A DNA stretch of 64,000 bases from an uncultured Acetatifactor sp. (GCA_910588225.1 CAJUQT010000004.1:24393-88392); one strand, 5' to 3'; positions 35,627-45,275 are shown, numbered from the stretch's first letter. Notes: generated by a model not told the origin, from the letters alone. Made by a program: numbers and translations.

Positions 35627-35667
35627 TACTCAACAACAGTTGATTTTTCTCCCAAAAGGACTATAAT
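35627..35667 (+). promoter_or_regulatory. TetR promoter with overlapping operator-like palindrome
   Basis: TTGATT (35640-35645), a 16-bp spacer and TATAAT (35662-35667). TCAAC-AACA-GTTGA, a perfect 5-bp inverted repeat (35630-35643), overlaps the -35, fitting autorepression. The same block recurs at 34169. Confidence 0.65.
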
Positions 35668-35699
35668 TGAGAAAACGGCAGGAAGGGTAGGTGGACCAG

Positions 35700-36266
35700 A
35701 TGGCAAATGACAGAACGGACCGCAGAGTCCGGAAAACAAAGGCTTTGTTGCTGCGGGGACTGATACAGCTGATGGAGACAAAGGATGTCCAGAATATCTC
35801 TGTAAAAGAACTGTCCGATCTGGCCGATATCAACAGAGGTACCTTCTACCTGCACTATAGCGATGTCCATGACATGCTGCGGCAAATAGAAGACGAACTT
35901 TTTGTAGAGTTTCAGAGAATCATTGACAGGACGCTGACGCCTGATTCTGCCATTCATTCTCTTCAGACCACACTCTCCGAGGTTTTTGTCTTCCTGGAAC
36001 GCCATCGGGAAATGGCCCGGGTTATGATGGGACCTCACGGCGACCTGGCCTTCCTGAATCGTCTGAAAGACCTGGTCCAGGAACGATTGGACAGCATTCT
36101 GGCGTCGAAGCTGGCCTCCGGGGACAGCTGTTATCTGGAAGCCTTCATCGTGTCCGGCTGTGTGGGCGTCATCGAGACCTGGCTGAACCATCCGGACCCT
36201 CCCGCCCCGGATGTTATGGCGACTATTTGCGGGAATCTGCTGGAGAAGGGATTCCTGTCCGCATAA
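35700..36266 (+). CDS. TetR/AcrR-family regulator 1
   Basis: A 188-residue regulator; start MANDRTDRRVRK (an in-frame GTG lies at 35691). The N-terminal TetR HTH spans about 8-55, with ISVKELSDLADINRGTFYLHYSDV as the recognition part. The C-terminal all-helical domain is the ligand/dimer part and ends in the TetR_C-like SGCVGVIETWLNHPDPP. It probably represses its own promoter and, from the shared block, the MMPL gene; inducer unknown. Confidence 0.93.
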   Translation: MANDRTDRRVRKTKALLLRGLIQLMETKDVQNISVKELSDLADINRGTFYLHYSDVHDMLRQIEDELFVEFQRIIDRTLTPDSAIHSLQTTLSEVFVFLERHREMARVMMGPHGDLAFLNRLKDLVQERLDSILASKLASGDSCYLEAFIVSGCVGVIETWLNHPDPPAPDVMATICGNLLEKGFLSA

Positions 36267-36594
36267 ACCCGCACACAGGTTTGAAATTGACATACCTATT
36301 TACAATCCTTCATATCCCAAACGACCTTTACAAACGATTTAATAATCCCATAAGAACTATCCCTCCTAAAATCTAATTGGGGAATGAAAATAGTACCAAT
36401 AAAAAATGGATGTTCTTTCAATATTTTTTCACTTCTCTCCAATTGAATAGAACCGATTTTATTATAGCATAAGAATAATTTATTATAAATATTTTATGAG
36501 CTTTTAATCTGGCGTATGGATAGATTTTATTATATAATTTTGATAATAGAATCTGTCCATACTTTCATGAAACACAGAAAGGGATAAAAGCCAT
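36267..36594 (+). promoter_or_regulatory. A/T-rich intergenic region with TetR operator-like palindrome
   Basis: This 328-bp stretch holds no gene. At 36514-36526 GTATGGATAGATT pairs with AATCTGTCCATAC at 36550-36562 (12 of 13 bases), with TATAAT (36533-36538) between the arms. It is a strong candidate operator for the TetR gene that follows. A weak AAACC/GGTTT hairpin lies just after the first TetR gene. Confidence 0.6.
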
Positions 36595-37161
36595 ATGCCG
36601 AACATAACCAAACAACTGCTGGAAGCTTCCCTGAAAAAGCTTCTGCTGAAAAAGCCTCTGGATAAAATCACCATAAGTGATATCACCGCCGACTGCGGAA
36701 TCAGCCGCATGTCTTTCTACTATCATTTCAAGGACATCTATGACCTGGTAGAATGGGTGTGTGTGGAGGACGGGAAACGGGCGCTTCAGGACAAGAAGAC
36801 CTATGACACCTGGCAGGAAGGACTGTGCCAGATCTTCGAGGCCGTGCTGGAGAATAAGCCTTTTATCCTGAATGTATACCGCTGTGTCAGTAAGGACAAA
36901 ATTGAGAGCTACCTCTACAAGCTCACCTACAGCCTGATTGCCCGGGTTGTGGACGAGAAATGCGGAGACATCCCGCTGGCAGAGGAGGATAAAACCTTCA
37001 TCGCCGAATTTTACAAGTATGGATTCGTTGGAATCATGCTGGACTGGATTGCCCAGGGTATGAAAGCGGATTATGCGGAAATCACATGCAGAATCGGCAT
37101 TGTCCTGCGAGGCAACATCGCAAATTCCATCCATAATTTTGAGCAGTCACAAAAACACTAA
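36595..37161 (+). CDS. TetR/AcrR-family regulator 2 (oleate hydratase neighbour)
   Basis: A 188-residue TetR regulator after GAAAGGGA. The HTH is at about 5-50 (ITISDITADCGISRMSFYYHFKDIYDLVEW), a form common in DhaS-like TetR proteins. The C-terminal helices end in YKYGFVGIMLDWIAQGMK. The next gene in the same direction, 161 bp on, encodes oleate hydratase, so it may sense unsaturated fatty acids and control that gene. The palindrome at 36514-36562 is its likely own operator. Confidence 0.92.
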   Translation: MPNITKQLLEASLKKLLLKKPLDKITISDITADCGISRMSFYYHFKDIYDLVEWVCVEDGKRALQDKKTYDTWQEGLCQIFEAVLENKPFILNVYRCVSKDKIESYLYKLTYSLIARVVDEKCGDIPLAEEDKTFIAEFYKYGFVGIMLDWIAQGMKADYAEITCRIGIVLRGNIANSIHNFEQSQKH

Positions 37162-37173
37162 AATTATTTTTAT

Positions 37174-37218
37174 CAAACCGGTCCGGATGATAAATTTTTT
37201 ATCATTCAGGCCGGTTTG
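37174..37218 (+). other. Long imperfect inverted repeat between TetR 2 and oleate hydratase
   Basis: CAAACCGG..GGATGATAAA (37174-37194) faces TTTATCATTCAGGCCGGTTTG (37198-37218). About 17 of 21 positions pair. The T run lies in the loop and not after the stem, so it could be an operator or a weak terminator. Confidence 0.5.
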
Positions 37219-37322
37219 TAAATTGGAAATTCCATCCGGACGCGTTATTCTATGTTCACGAGGAACAACAAATCCCCGGTTCGTTCCGGGACACAAGCAG
37301 TTCGGAAAGGATGGATAAACAT

Positions 37323-39299
37323 ATGGCAAAAAATAAAAATCTCACACTCGGCGTGGCGGCATTGGCCGCAGGTGCAGGCGCGGCGGCAATCGCGGCAAAA
37401 AAACATAAAGCAGCACAGATAACAGCCCAAAGGAAAGCAGCTTCTTCCGTCTTGAAAGCAGAGTATCGCAACACTGAACTTGGAAAGCATGAAAAGAACA
37501 GCAAAGGCATCTGCTATACCAACGGCAACTATGAAGCCTTCGCAAGACCGCGGAAGCCCGAAGGGGTGGAGGAGAAAAACGCATACATTGTGGGCAGCGG
37601 TCTGGCTTCCCTGGCAGCGGCCTGTTTCCTGGTGAGAGACGGCCAGATGCCCGGTTCCCACATTCACATTCTGGAATCCATGGACATCGCCGGCGGCGCC
37701 TGCGACGGTATCTATGATGCCACCAGAGGCTACATCATGAGAGGCGGCCGGGAAATGGAGAACCATTTCGAATGCCTCTGGGATCTCTTCCGCAGTATCC
37801 CCTCCCTGGAGACCCCCGGTGTGTCCGTGCTGGACGAATACTACTGGCTGAACAAGGAAGACCCCAACTACTCCCTCTGCCGTGCCACGGAGAATCGGGG
37901 GCAGGACGCCCACACAGACGGCAAATTTAACTTAAGCCAGAAGGGCTGCATGGAAATCATGAAGCTGTTCATGACCAGAGACGAGGACCTGTACGACAAA
38001 ACCATCGAGGATGTATTTGATGAAGAAGTCTTCGATTCCACCTTCTGGCTGTACTGGAGGACCATGTTCGCCTTTGAGAACTGGCACAGCGCGTTGGAAA
38101 TGAAGCTGTATTTTCAGAGGTTCATCCACCACATTGCGGGTCTGCCGGATTTCAGCGCCCTGAAATTTACCAAATACAATCAGTATGAATCCCTGATTCT
38201 GCCCATGCAGAAATATCTGGAAGCGGCAGGGGTAGATTTCCGTTTTAACACGGAAGTGACCAATGTTATCTTCGAAAAAGAAGGCGGAAAAAAGGTGGCC
38301 AAAGCAATTGAATGTAAGGTCAGGGGTGTGGAAGAAGGTATCATGCTCACGGAAAATGACCTGGTATTCGTCACCAACGGAAGCTGTACGGAAGGTACCA
38401 TTTACGGCGACCAGAATCACGCTCCCAACGGAGATGCGGAAGTGCGCACCAGTGGCTGCTGGAGTCTGTGGAGAAATATTGCCAGGCAGGATCCCTCTTT
38501 CGGCCATCCTGAAAAATTCTGTTCCGATGTGACGAAAACCAACTGGGAATCCGCAACCGTCACCACTCTGGACGATAAGATTCTGCCCTATATCACCGAT
38601 ATCTGCAAACGTGACCCCAGAAGCGGCAGAGTCGTCACCGGCGGTATCGTCAGCTGTAAGGATTCCTCCTGGCTCTTAAGCTGGACCATCAACAGACAGG
38701 GCCAGTTCAGGGAACAGGACAGAGAAAAAGTCTGTGTATGGGTGTATGGTCTGTTTACAGATGTACCTGGTGATTATGTGAAGAAGCCCATGCGGGAATG
38801 CACGGGAAAAGAAATCACGGAAGAATGGCTGTATCATATGGGCGTGCCTGTGGAGGAGATTCCTGATCTGGCTGAGCACAGCGCCGTCTGCGTTCCCACC
38901 ATGATGCCCTATATCACTGCCTTCTTCATGCCCAGAACCAAAGGCGATCGTCCCGATGTCATTCCTGACGGCTGTGTGAATTTCGCCTTCCTGGGACAGT
39001 TTGCAGAGACTCCCAGAGACACTGTCTTCACCACAGAATATTCCGTGCGTACTGCCATGGAAGCCGTATACGGACTACTGGGCGTGGACAGAGGAGTACC
39101 CGAGGTCTGGGGCAGTGTCTATGACATCCGCGAGCTGCTGGACAGCAGCGTAAAACTTATGGACGGCAAGTCCCCGCTGGAAATCGAGCTGCCTGGTCCT
39201 TTAAACGCACTGAAAAAACCGCTCCTTCATTTCATCAAAGGAACCGTAATCGAAAAAGTGCTGCGTGACCATGATGTGTTGAAAGAAGGTATGATCTGA
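37323..39299 (+). CDS. ohyA: Oleate hydratase with N-terminal hydrophobic extension
   Basis: A 658-residue FAD enzyme that adds water to the cis-9 double bond of oleate or linoleate to give 10-hydroxy fatty acids, a detoxification step in gut bacteria. The Rossmann motif NAYIVGSGLASLAAACFLVRD is at about 87-107, followed by ESMDIAGGACDG and RGGREMENHFECLWD. The C-terminal TEYSVRTAMEAVYGLLGVDR matches the family. The start MAKNKNLT is favoured by GGAAAGGATGG. Residues 8-30 are Ala/Gly-rich and hydrophobic and may attach it to the membrane. Relatives are usually shorter at the N-terminus. A nested-hairpin terminator follows. Confidence 0.95.
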   Translation: MAKNKNLTLGVAALAAGAGAAAIAAKKHKAAQITAQRKAASSVLKAEYRNTELGKHEKNSKGICYTNGNYEAFARPRKPEGVEEKNAYIVGSGLASLAAACFLVRDGQMPGSHIHILESMDIAGGACDGIYDATRGYIMRGGREMENHFECLWDLFRSIPSLETPGVSVLDEYYWLNKEDPNYSLCRATENRGQDAHTDGKFNLSQKGCMEIMKLFMTRDEDLYDKTIEDVFDEEVFDSTFWLYWRTMFAFENWHSALEMKLYFQRFIHHIAGLPDFSALKFTKYNQYESLILPMQKYLEAAGVDFRFNTEVTNVIFEKEGGKKVAKAIECKVRGVEEGIMLTENDLVFVTNGSCTEGTIYGDQNHAPNGDAEVRTSGCWSLWRNIARQDPSFGHPEKFCSDVTKTNWESATVTTLDDKILPYITDICKRDPRSGRVVTGGIVSCKDSSWLLSWTINRQGQFREQDREKVCVWVYGLFTDVPGDYVKKPMRECTGKEITEEWLYHMGVPVEEIPDLAEHSAVCVPTMMPYITAFFMPRTKGDRPDVIPDGCVNFAFLGQFAETPRDTVFTTEYSVRTAMEAVYGLLGVDRGVPEVWGSVYDIRELLDSSVKLMDGKSPLEIELPGPLNALKKPLLHFIKGTVIEKVLRDHDVLKEGMI

Positions 39300-39318
39300 C
39301 AGGCTTTATAGAATTATT

Positions 39319-39385
39319 CAGGCCGGAATCTGAGTGTAAGGGGCTTTTAAAAAGCCCCTTTGCCCGGATTTCCGGCCTGCTTTTT
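39319..39385 (+). terminator. Nested-hairpin terminator after oleate hydratase
   Basis: Outer arms CAGGCCGGAA (39319-39328) and TTCCGGCCTG (39370-39379) enclose an inner AGGGGCTTTT/AAAAGCCCCT hairpin. A CTTTTT run follows. Confidence 0.9.
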
Positions 39386-39486
39386 GATGATAGAATTCTC
39401 TTCCGAAGTTCCCACAGGCTCTGTCATGTAATACATAATACGATCCGGGAAAAATCATACCCACATTTGTCTCCAAGAATTTTCTA

Positions 39487-41820
39487 TCATTTCAGAGTTC
39501 TCTGCTTTTTCACTTCTTCCCCGGCTTTCAGGCTGATCTCCTGCTCCTTCCCGTTCCATTTCAGCGTCCGCGTCCAGTCGCTTAATGCCTTAATTCTACA
39601 CTCTGTGACACGGCCGTCCTTCCACGCCATATCCAGAAGGGCATTCCCTTGCAATTTCACGCCCCTTACTTTTCCCTCTCCCCACACTTTAGGACAAGCA
39701 GGAAGCAGCGCTGCCCTGCTTTCGTCGCATTGGACCAGCATTTCCAGGATACCCGCACAGGCGCCGAAATTCCCGTCAATCTGGAATACGCTTCCCCGCC
39801 CCATGGGATGATTATCCAGCAGATTCAGGGAGGTGGAGTTGCCAAGAAGCTTCTGTACCATCTCCCAGGCTTTCTCTCCGTCCCAAAGCCTTGCATACAG
39901 ATTTACCAGCCATGCGCAGCTCCAGCCCGTGTGACCGCCTCCGTACCGCAGCCTTCTCTCCAGGGTCTTCCGGGCAGCTTCGGCAAGCACCGGGGTACCG
40001 TCCGTGGTAATCTGCCTTCCCGGATGCAGGCCATACAGCTGGGAAATATGCCGATGACCCGGTTCCGCTTCCTCGTAATCCCTGCGCCACTCCATAATCT
40101 GTCCGTGTCTGCCCACCTGCTCCCCGGGCAGGCTGCCCAGAATCTCTTCCGCCTTGTCCATGACAGCCTTGCGCTCACTGGTCTCTTCCAGGACTCCGTT
40201 TTCCCGCAGCTCCTTCATCACATACAGATAATCCTGCAGCAGCTGTCTCAGCAGCTGATTATCCATGGTGGAGCTGACACAGATTCTTCCGCTGGTGCCA
40301 TCCTCCATGATGTAAGTATTTTCCGGAGAAACCGACGGACAGATCAGATATTCCCCGTCCTTTTCTTCCAGAAAATCCTCGAAGAACAATACGGCCTCTT
40401 CCAGCACATCCGCCATCTCCGCCAGCCAGCGGACATCACGGTTGTAATCATAATGCATCCGGATATGAGTGCAGAGCCAGGCCCCGCCCATGACCCAGTA
40501 AGTCGCTGGTATGTAGATATCCTGAGGCACCGTATCTGCCCAGATGTCCGTGTTGTGATGAGCCACGAAGCCCCTGCATCCGTACATTCTCTCCGCCGTC
40601 AGCCGTCCGTTTTTCATCATCCGCTTCAGCAGCCCAAACAGCGGCTCATGGCATTCTCCCAAATTACATACTTCCGCCGGCCAGTAGTTCATTTCCGTGT
40701 TAATATTAATGGTATATTTGGAATCCCATGGCGGCTTCATATTCCCATTCCAGATTCCCTGAAGGTTGGCGGGCAGTGTTCCCGGACGACTGCTGGAAAT
40801 CAACAGATATCTTCCCATGTCAAAATAAGTCTTCACCAGGCCGGTATCCACATTTCCCTTCTTTACCCGCTCCAGTCTCCGGTCCGTGGGCAGCGCTTCC
40901 AGCTCCCCATCCTCCGGAAGCTCCAGCTCCACCCTGCCGTACAAAGCGCGGTAATCCTCCACGTGCTCCTGCCAAAGCGCCTCCATGTCCTTTGCCGCCG
41001 CCTTGTCCAGACGCTCCAAAAGTTCCCGCTCCAGACAGGCAACATACTCCTGCCTCTCCTGCACGGTCAGACGAATATCCTCATCCGGCACATCCTTCTT
41101 GTCCTGCTGAATCTGCCAGAAAGGAGTTCCTCCGCTCAGATACAGGAACACTTTCTTCGCATCTCTCACCAGCAGATGCTCTCCGATACGGCTCACCGTT
41201 CCGCCTTCCGCACGAACTCTGCAGGCAACGCGGAAATCCAGCCCCTCGTCTCCCAGGCAGCCTTTCAGCAACAGCGTATCTTCCCCCACGCCTTCTACTT
41301 TCTCATAGAATCGCTCCCGCTCCAGCATGATATCCAGCGACACGGTTCCTCCGCAGACGCTGATCTCCCCCGCCAGAATGCCGGCAGGCGCAGACACAAA
41401 ATATTTCTCCTTATAGGTCTTCTCTCCCATGCGATAAGAAACGGTTGCCGTAGCCTCTTCCAGAGAAAGCTCCCGCCTGTAGTCCTCCGCCTGACCCTTT
41501 TCTCCCTGCATCTCTATCCACAGGTCGCCCAGGCTCTGATAGGGTCTCTCGCTTTGAGGCATTCCTGAAAATGCGTATTTCATCAGTTCTTCCGCCTCTT
41601 CAATCTTTCCCCCGTAAATCAGCTGCCGCACCTTTCCCAGGTTCTTCAGCGCATCCGGATTGTGCCGGTCCCGGGGCCCGCCGTACCATACGGTCTCCTC
41701 GTTCAGCTGCAGATGCTTTCTGCCCACGCTGCCGAACACCATGGCCCCCAGCCTTCCGTTTCCGATGGGCAGTGCCTCGTCCCAGCAGGCCGCCGCCTGC
41801 TCATACCATAATCTGCTCAT
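39487..41820 (-). CDS. GH95 alpha-L-fucosidase
   Basis: A 777-residue GH95 enzyme starting after AGGAGG with no signal peptide. The N-terminal beta domain starts WYEQAAACWDEALPIGNGRLGAMVFG. The (alpha/alpha)6 barrel has CPSVSPENTY, STMDNQLLRQLLQDYL and the IDGNFGACAGILEML block with the conserved Asp. Inverting GH95 enzymes release alpha-1,2-linked L-fucose (some act on L-galactose). It follows two GH43 genes in the same direction, after a 208-bp A/T-rich gap (41821-42028), so it may be co-transcribed. With three GH29 enzymes it gives the strain two catalytic routes to fucose release. Confidence 0.95.
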   Translation of the reverse strand: MSRLWYEQAAACWDEALPIGNGRLGAMVFGSVGRKHLQLNEETVWYGGPRDRHNPDALKNLGKVRQLIYGGKIEEAEELMKYAFSGMPQSERPYQSLGDLWIEMQGEKGQAEDYRRELSLEEATATVSYRMGEKTYKEKYFVSAPAGILAGEISVCGGTVSLDIMLERERFYEKVEGVGEDTLLLKGCLGDEGLDFRVACRVRAEGGTVSRIGEHLLVRDAKKVFLYLSGGTPFWQIQQDKKDVPDEDIRLTVQERQEYVACLERELLERLDKAAAKDMEALWQEHVEDYRALYGRVELELPEDGELEALPTDRRLERVKKGNVDTGLVKTYFDMGRYLLISSSRPGTLPANLQGIWNGNMKPPWDSKYTININTEMNYWPAEVCNLGECHEPLFGLLKRMMKNGRLTAERMYGCRGFVAHHNTDIWADTVPQDIYIPATYWVMGGAWLCTHIRMHYDYNRDVRWLAEMADVLEEAVLFFEDFLEEKDGEYLICPSVSPENTYIMEDGTSGRICVSSTMDNQLLRQLLQDYLYVMKELRENGVLEETSERKAVMDKAEEILGSLPGEQVGRHGQIMEWRRDYEEAEPGHRHISQLYGLHPGRQITTDGTPVLAEAARKTLERRLRYGGGHTGWSCAWLVNLYARLWDGEKAWEMVQKLLGNSTSLNLLDNHPMGRGSVFQIDGNFGACAGILEMLVQCDESRAALLPACPKVWGEGKVRGVKLQGNALLDMAWKDGRVTECRIKALSDWTRTLKWNGKEQEISLKAGEEVKKQRTLK

Positions 41821-42028
41821 GTGTAACCTCCTGCTATTATTTTGTAACAGTTTCCATCATTTTTGAATCAGACAAATTGACACCCTTTTTTACTTCCAAT
41901 ACATTATTTGTTATGCCCGTAATAGTCCAGATCACTGGGCTACTACGAGAAATTCTCCGTAGAATTAATCAATAACTTACAGTAAATGTCCACATATTTG
42001 ATTCTCATCCATCCTTTATCATCAATTT

Positions 42029-43567
42029 TCAGTCCTCATATCTGAAATAATCAAAATCCGCCGCTTTCCTGCTGCCGCAGCCACCGTTGTTGGCATAGAT
42101 TCCCACCAGAGTACCGGTATGGCGCTTGCGGTCGTCGGGCACACCCTCGTCACAGAGATAAATACAGTTCTCCAATACGCCTATCTCTGTCCACTCCTCC
42201 CCGTCATAGCTATAGAAGAAAGTCCTGGTCAGTCCCTCCACTTCCACTCTGAGATAAACGGGGCATTCCTTCACATCCGGCACTTCGGCAATCAGCTCCT
42301 CTCCATGATTGCGGTTGATTACCAGCTGAAGTTTCCTTCCCTCCTCATAGCACAGGGCACATCTGGCATAGGTCGCTGTGCTGTAATAGCAGGTCAGTCC
42401 GGCCTGTTCACCGTTTTTATCCGGGTAAAATTCCACCTTAGTCTCCGCCTGATAGGAAAGCTCCTGCTCCCGCCGAAGCAGCGTATTCTTCGCGCGAATT
42501 TCGTTCAGCTGTCCGTCTCTGGTCCATATCCGGAAGAATCCGGGACGCTCCGTCAGGGACCAGGAGCCATTATCCGGATTGCGGACGAACTCCCATTCCA
42601 GATTCAGTTTCTCTTCATTGAAATCGTCAAAAAGATTCCGCTCATACACACACTCGGGAAGCTCCGGCGCCGCCTGCTCCAGGCTGGGGCCTCTGCCCTC
42701 GTTTACGGTAAACCATCCGTCCTCGGTCCACTGCACCGGGTCCAGCGCAGTCTCCCGCCCAACAGTCGTATAGTTCCCGCCGTTAGGCCGGCCGCAGAGA
42801 TAATAGCACCACCACTGGCCGTTCTGATCCTGCACCAGCTTTCCGTGTCCCGCCCGCTGAATGGGAGCATCGGGATTTTTCTGGCGCATTACGGGATTGC
42901 AGGGCGATTCTTCGTATTCTCCGAACAGCTCTCTGCTTCTGGCCACATTGATGCCGTGTCCGTATCCGGTCCCCCCTTCCGCCACCATGGCATAGTAATA
43001 ATCTCCCTTTTTCAGGACATGGGGCCCCTCCGAGCAACGCTCCCCTGTTCCGTTCCACACGGTACGACTCTCTCCCGCAAGCTTCAGACTGTCCTCCGAA
43101 AGCGGCACCGCCTGCGCCGCGTTTGCCGTAATCATATACCGTCTGCCGTCAATATCCACAAAATGAGAAGGATCGATATTATCCACCTCCAGGCAGACAG
43201 GCTTGCTGTAAGGGCCCTCGGGCCTGTCGGATACCATCACAAGCTGACGCCGCATCACATTATTGTCCCTTTTTCCGTCTGCATTCAGCCGAAGGGTGGC
43301 AAAGACATAAAATTTCCCATCCACATAAGAGATATCCGGCGCCCAGATTCCGTGAGAATCCCGGATATCGCTGATATCCAGCCACTCAGAGTTGGCAATG
43401 GCATGGCCGATGATATGCCAGTGCACCATGTCCCTGGAATGAGATATGGGAATCGCCGGGAAATACTGAAAGCTGGAATTCACCATGTAATAATCGTCTC
43501 CCACCCGAATCACGGACGGGTCGGGGAAAAAGCCCCTTTGCACCGGATTGTTATATATTCTGTTCAT
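42029..43567 (-). CDS. GH43 glycosidase (arabinofuranosidase/xylosidase-like), copy A
   Basis: A 512-residue GH43 enzyme starting after AGGAGAAA. The five-bladed propeller carries the base Asp in GFFPDPSVI (about 17), the pKa-modulating Asp in NIDPSHF and the acid Glu in CSEGPHV. A C-terminal beta-sandwich (about 315-512), with DFNEEKLNLEWEFVRNP at its start, resembles the accessory domain of GH43 arabinofuranosidases and xylosidases. No signal peptide. The leader (43568-43605) has GGAACTATAATAGGAG, which resembles the tail of the structured leaders upstream of the neighbouring GH43 gene and the permease gene. Confidence 0.93.
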   Translation of the reverse strand: MNRIYNNPVQRGFFPDPSVIRVGDDYYMVNSSFQYFPAIPISHSRDMVHWHIIGHAIANSEWLDISDIRDSHGIWAPDISYVDGKFYVFATLRLNADGKRDNNVMRRQLVMVSDRPEGPYSKPVCLEVDNIDPSHFVDIDGRRYMITANAAQAVPLSEDSLKLAGESRTVWNGTGERCSEGPHVLKKGDYYYAMVAEGGTGYGHGINVARSRELFGEYEESPCNPVMRQKNPDAPIQRAGHGKLVQDQNGQWWCYYLCGRPNGGNYTTVGRETALDPVQWTEDGWFTVNEGRGPSLEQAAPELPECVYERNLFDDFNEEKLNLEWEFVRNPDNGSWSLTERPGFFRIWTRDGQLNEIRAKNTLLRREQELSYQAETKVEFYPDKNGEQAGLTCYYSTATYARCALCYEEGRKLQLVINRNHGEELIAEVPDVKECPVYLRVEVEGLTRTFFYSYDGEEWTEIGVLENCIYLCDEGVPDDRKRHTGTLVGIYANNGGCGSRKAADFDYFRYED

Positions 43568-43605
43568 TGTTTTTTTCTCCTATTATAGTTCCGTCACATA
43601 ACGCT

Positions 43606-45162
43606 TCATCCCCCGTACACAAAGCCCTCTGCCACCAGCTTGCCCCAGCTGCCTCCTCCTTCATGTATGGCCACCAGACCGGATTTCACGCCCACCCATC
43701 TGCCGGGCAGGGCTTCTGTCACGGTTCCCACCGGATGCAGATTTTCTTCGCTGTCACCGGCTTCCCAGGATATCCTGCTTTCCTTCTCCACGCGCATTCT
43801 GATGTACAGTGTATTTCCGGCTAAAGCTTCCAGCTCCGTCTCCGCCTCTTCTCTGGTTTCAAACAGTCCGGTTCTCTGATGCAGCGTCAGCTTCCCGTTC
43901 CTGCGGCAGACCAGGATACTGTCATAACGGCCTCCCAGGGAAATCATGCCACATATGTCCCCATCCTCCATGGCCTCCAGATGCAGACTGGCTGTAACTG
44001 CAAATTCCGGCGCAGGCCATTTCTGAAGAAGCAGATTGGGCACATCGCACAGAGCCAGGCCTTCCTCTACCTTCTGTGCGGATAAGGTCAGTCCGTTCCC
44101 ATCCAGAGAATACCATTCCTTCTTATAATTAGCATTCCACTGCCACTGCAGTCCCAGTTCTTTTCCGTCGAAGAAGTCACTGTCCTCCGGCGCATCCGGA
44201 AGCTGAGGTTTCTCGGCTCCCATGGCTGGTTTCCTGTACTGCATCACCGGCTCTCCGCAGCCGTCGTTGTCCTCGTCCACGCCGATTACCGGCCAGTCAT
44301 CCACCCAGCGCATAGGCTGCAGATGCACAACCCTTCCTGCATTTCCCACATCCTGAAAATGCAGGAACCAGTCTTCTCCCTGGGGCGTATCCACCCAGGC
44401 TCCCTGGTGAGGTCCGTTGACAGGACTGTTCCCCTGACGCATGACGATTCTCTCTTCGTAAGGTCCGTAAATATTGCGGGAACGCAGCACGGTCTGCCAT
44501 CCTGTCTTTACCCCGCCTGCCGGTGCAAATATGTAATAATATCCGTTTCTCTTGTAAAGCTTCGGCCCCTCGATGGTAGGCTGGGTGGCGTGACCGTCAT
44601 AGACAAAGCGGCCGTCTTCCCCGCGGCCGAGAACGATAGTCCCGTCCGAACTCAAGGGGGATATATACAGCGCGCTCTTAAAGCCAATGCGGCTGTTGGC
44701 AAATCCGTTCACCAGATAAGCCTTCCCGTCATCATCCCAGAACGGACAGGGGTCAATCCAGCCAATATTTTTCTTCACACACACCGGCTCTTCCCACTTT
44801 CCGAAGGGGTCTCTGGTCCGGCACATCAGAATCCCTTCGTCCGGAAAAGGAATAAACACATAATAAACGCCCTCGTGATAACGAATAGCAGGCGCCCATG
44901 CGCCGCAGCCATGGGCCGGCTTATCATACCGCTCATAGGGCAGTCTGTCCATGACATAATTGACCACTTTCCAGTTCACCAGGTCCCTGGAGTGCAGCAG
45001 CGGCACCGACGGCGCGTTGCTGAAGCTGGAAGCCACCATAAAGTAGTCTTCCCCCACCCGGATTGCATCCGGGTCCGAATAATCCGTGTACAGAATCGGG
45101 TTGCGGTAGGTTCCGTCCCCCTGATCGGCAATCCACATTTTTTCCACATTCTTTTTTTCCAT
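43606..45162 (-). CDS. GH43 glycosidase, copy B
   Basis: A 518-residue GH43 enzyme with DYSDPDAIRVGEDYF (base Asp near 30), WIDPCPFWDDDG and PTIEGPKLYKRNG (acid Glu). A C-terminal beta-sandwich follows from about 330 (FFDGKELGLQWQWNANYK). No signal peptide. Arabinofuranosidase, xylosidase or exo-galactosidase activity is possible. It starts 4 bases after GAGGAGA, which forms the end of the structured leader at 45167-45275, and ends 38 bp before GH43 copy A. The two copies share the domain plan but only modest sequence similarity, so they are not a recent duplication. Confidence 0.93.
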   Translation of the reverse strand: MEKKNVEKMWIADQGDGTYRNPILYTDYSDPDAIRVGEDYFMVASSFSNAPSVPLLHSRDLVNWKVVNYVMDRLPYERYDKPAHGCGAWAPAIRYHEGVYYVFIPFPDEGILMCRTRDPFGKWEEPVCVKKNIGWIDPCPFWDDDGKAYLVNGFANSRIGFKSALYISPLSSDGTIVLGRGEDGRFVYDGHATQPTIEGPKLYKRNGYYYIFAPAGGVKTGWQTVLRSRNIYGPYEERIVMRQGNSPVNGPHQGAWVDTPQGEDWFLHFQDVGNAGRVVHLQPMRWVDDWPVIGVDEDNDGCGEPVMQYRKPAMGAEKPQLPDAPEDSDFFDGKELGLQWQWNANYKKEWYSLDGNGLTLSAQKVEEGLALCDVPNLLLQKWPAPEFAVTASLHLEAMEDGDICGMISLGGRYDSILVCRRNGKLTLHQRTGLFETREEAETELEALAGNTLYIRMRVEKESRISWEAGDSEENLHPVGTVTEALPGRWVGVKSGLVAIHEGGGSWGKLVAEGFVYGG

Positions 45163-45166
45163 TGTT

Positions 45167-45275
45167 TCTCCTCATTTTAGTTCCGCAGTTCTCTTCCGAT
45201 GCCATCTCAGGGAAGAATTTCCGGCCGTTAAGTTATTCGTCCGTAACTTCTTCCGGCATCGTTCAGAGACTCTGC
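45167..45275 (-). ncRNA. Candidate cis-regulatory RNA leader, copy A (GH43)
   Basis: In the transcript, a long broken stem is formed by GCAG/CTGC, TCTCT/AGAGA and CGATGCC/GGCATCG. It encloses a stem GGAAGAA/TTCTTCC around a core with hairpin GTTA-CGGACGAA-TAAC and then CGGCCGGAAA. CGG of the loop could pair with CCG downstream as a pseudoknot. The 3' tail GCGGAACTAAAATGAGGAG includes the ribosome site. The core matches that of the leader at 51064-51177, while the stem sequences differ. Confidence 0.6.

Noticed and set aside
39355..39385. ATTTCCGGCC in the oleate hydratase terminator resembling the leader RNA core
   Set aside because: The match is about 10 bases within a self-complementary terminator and lacks the rest of the core; it looks like chance.
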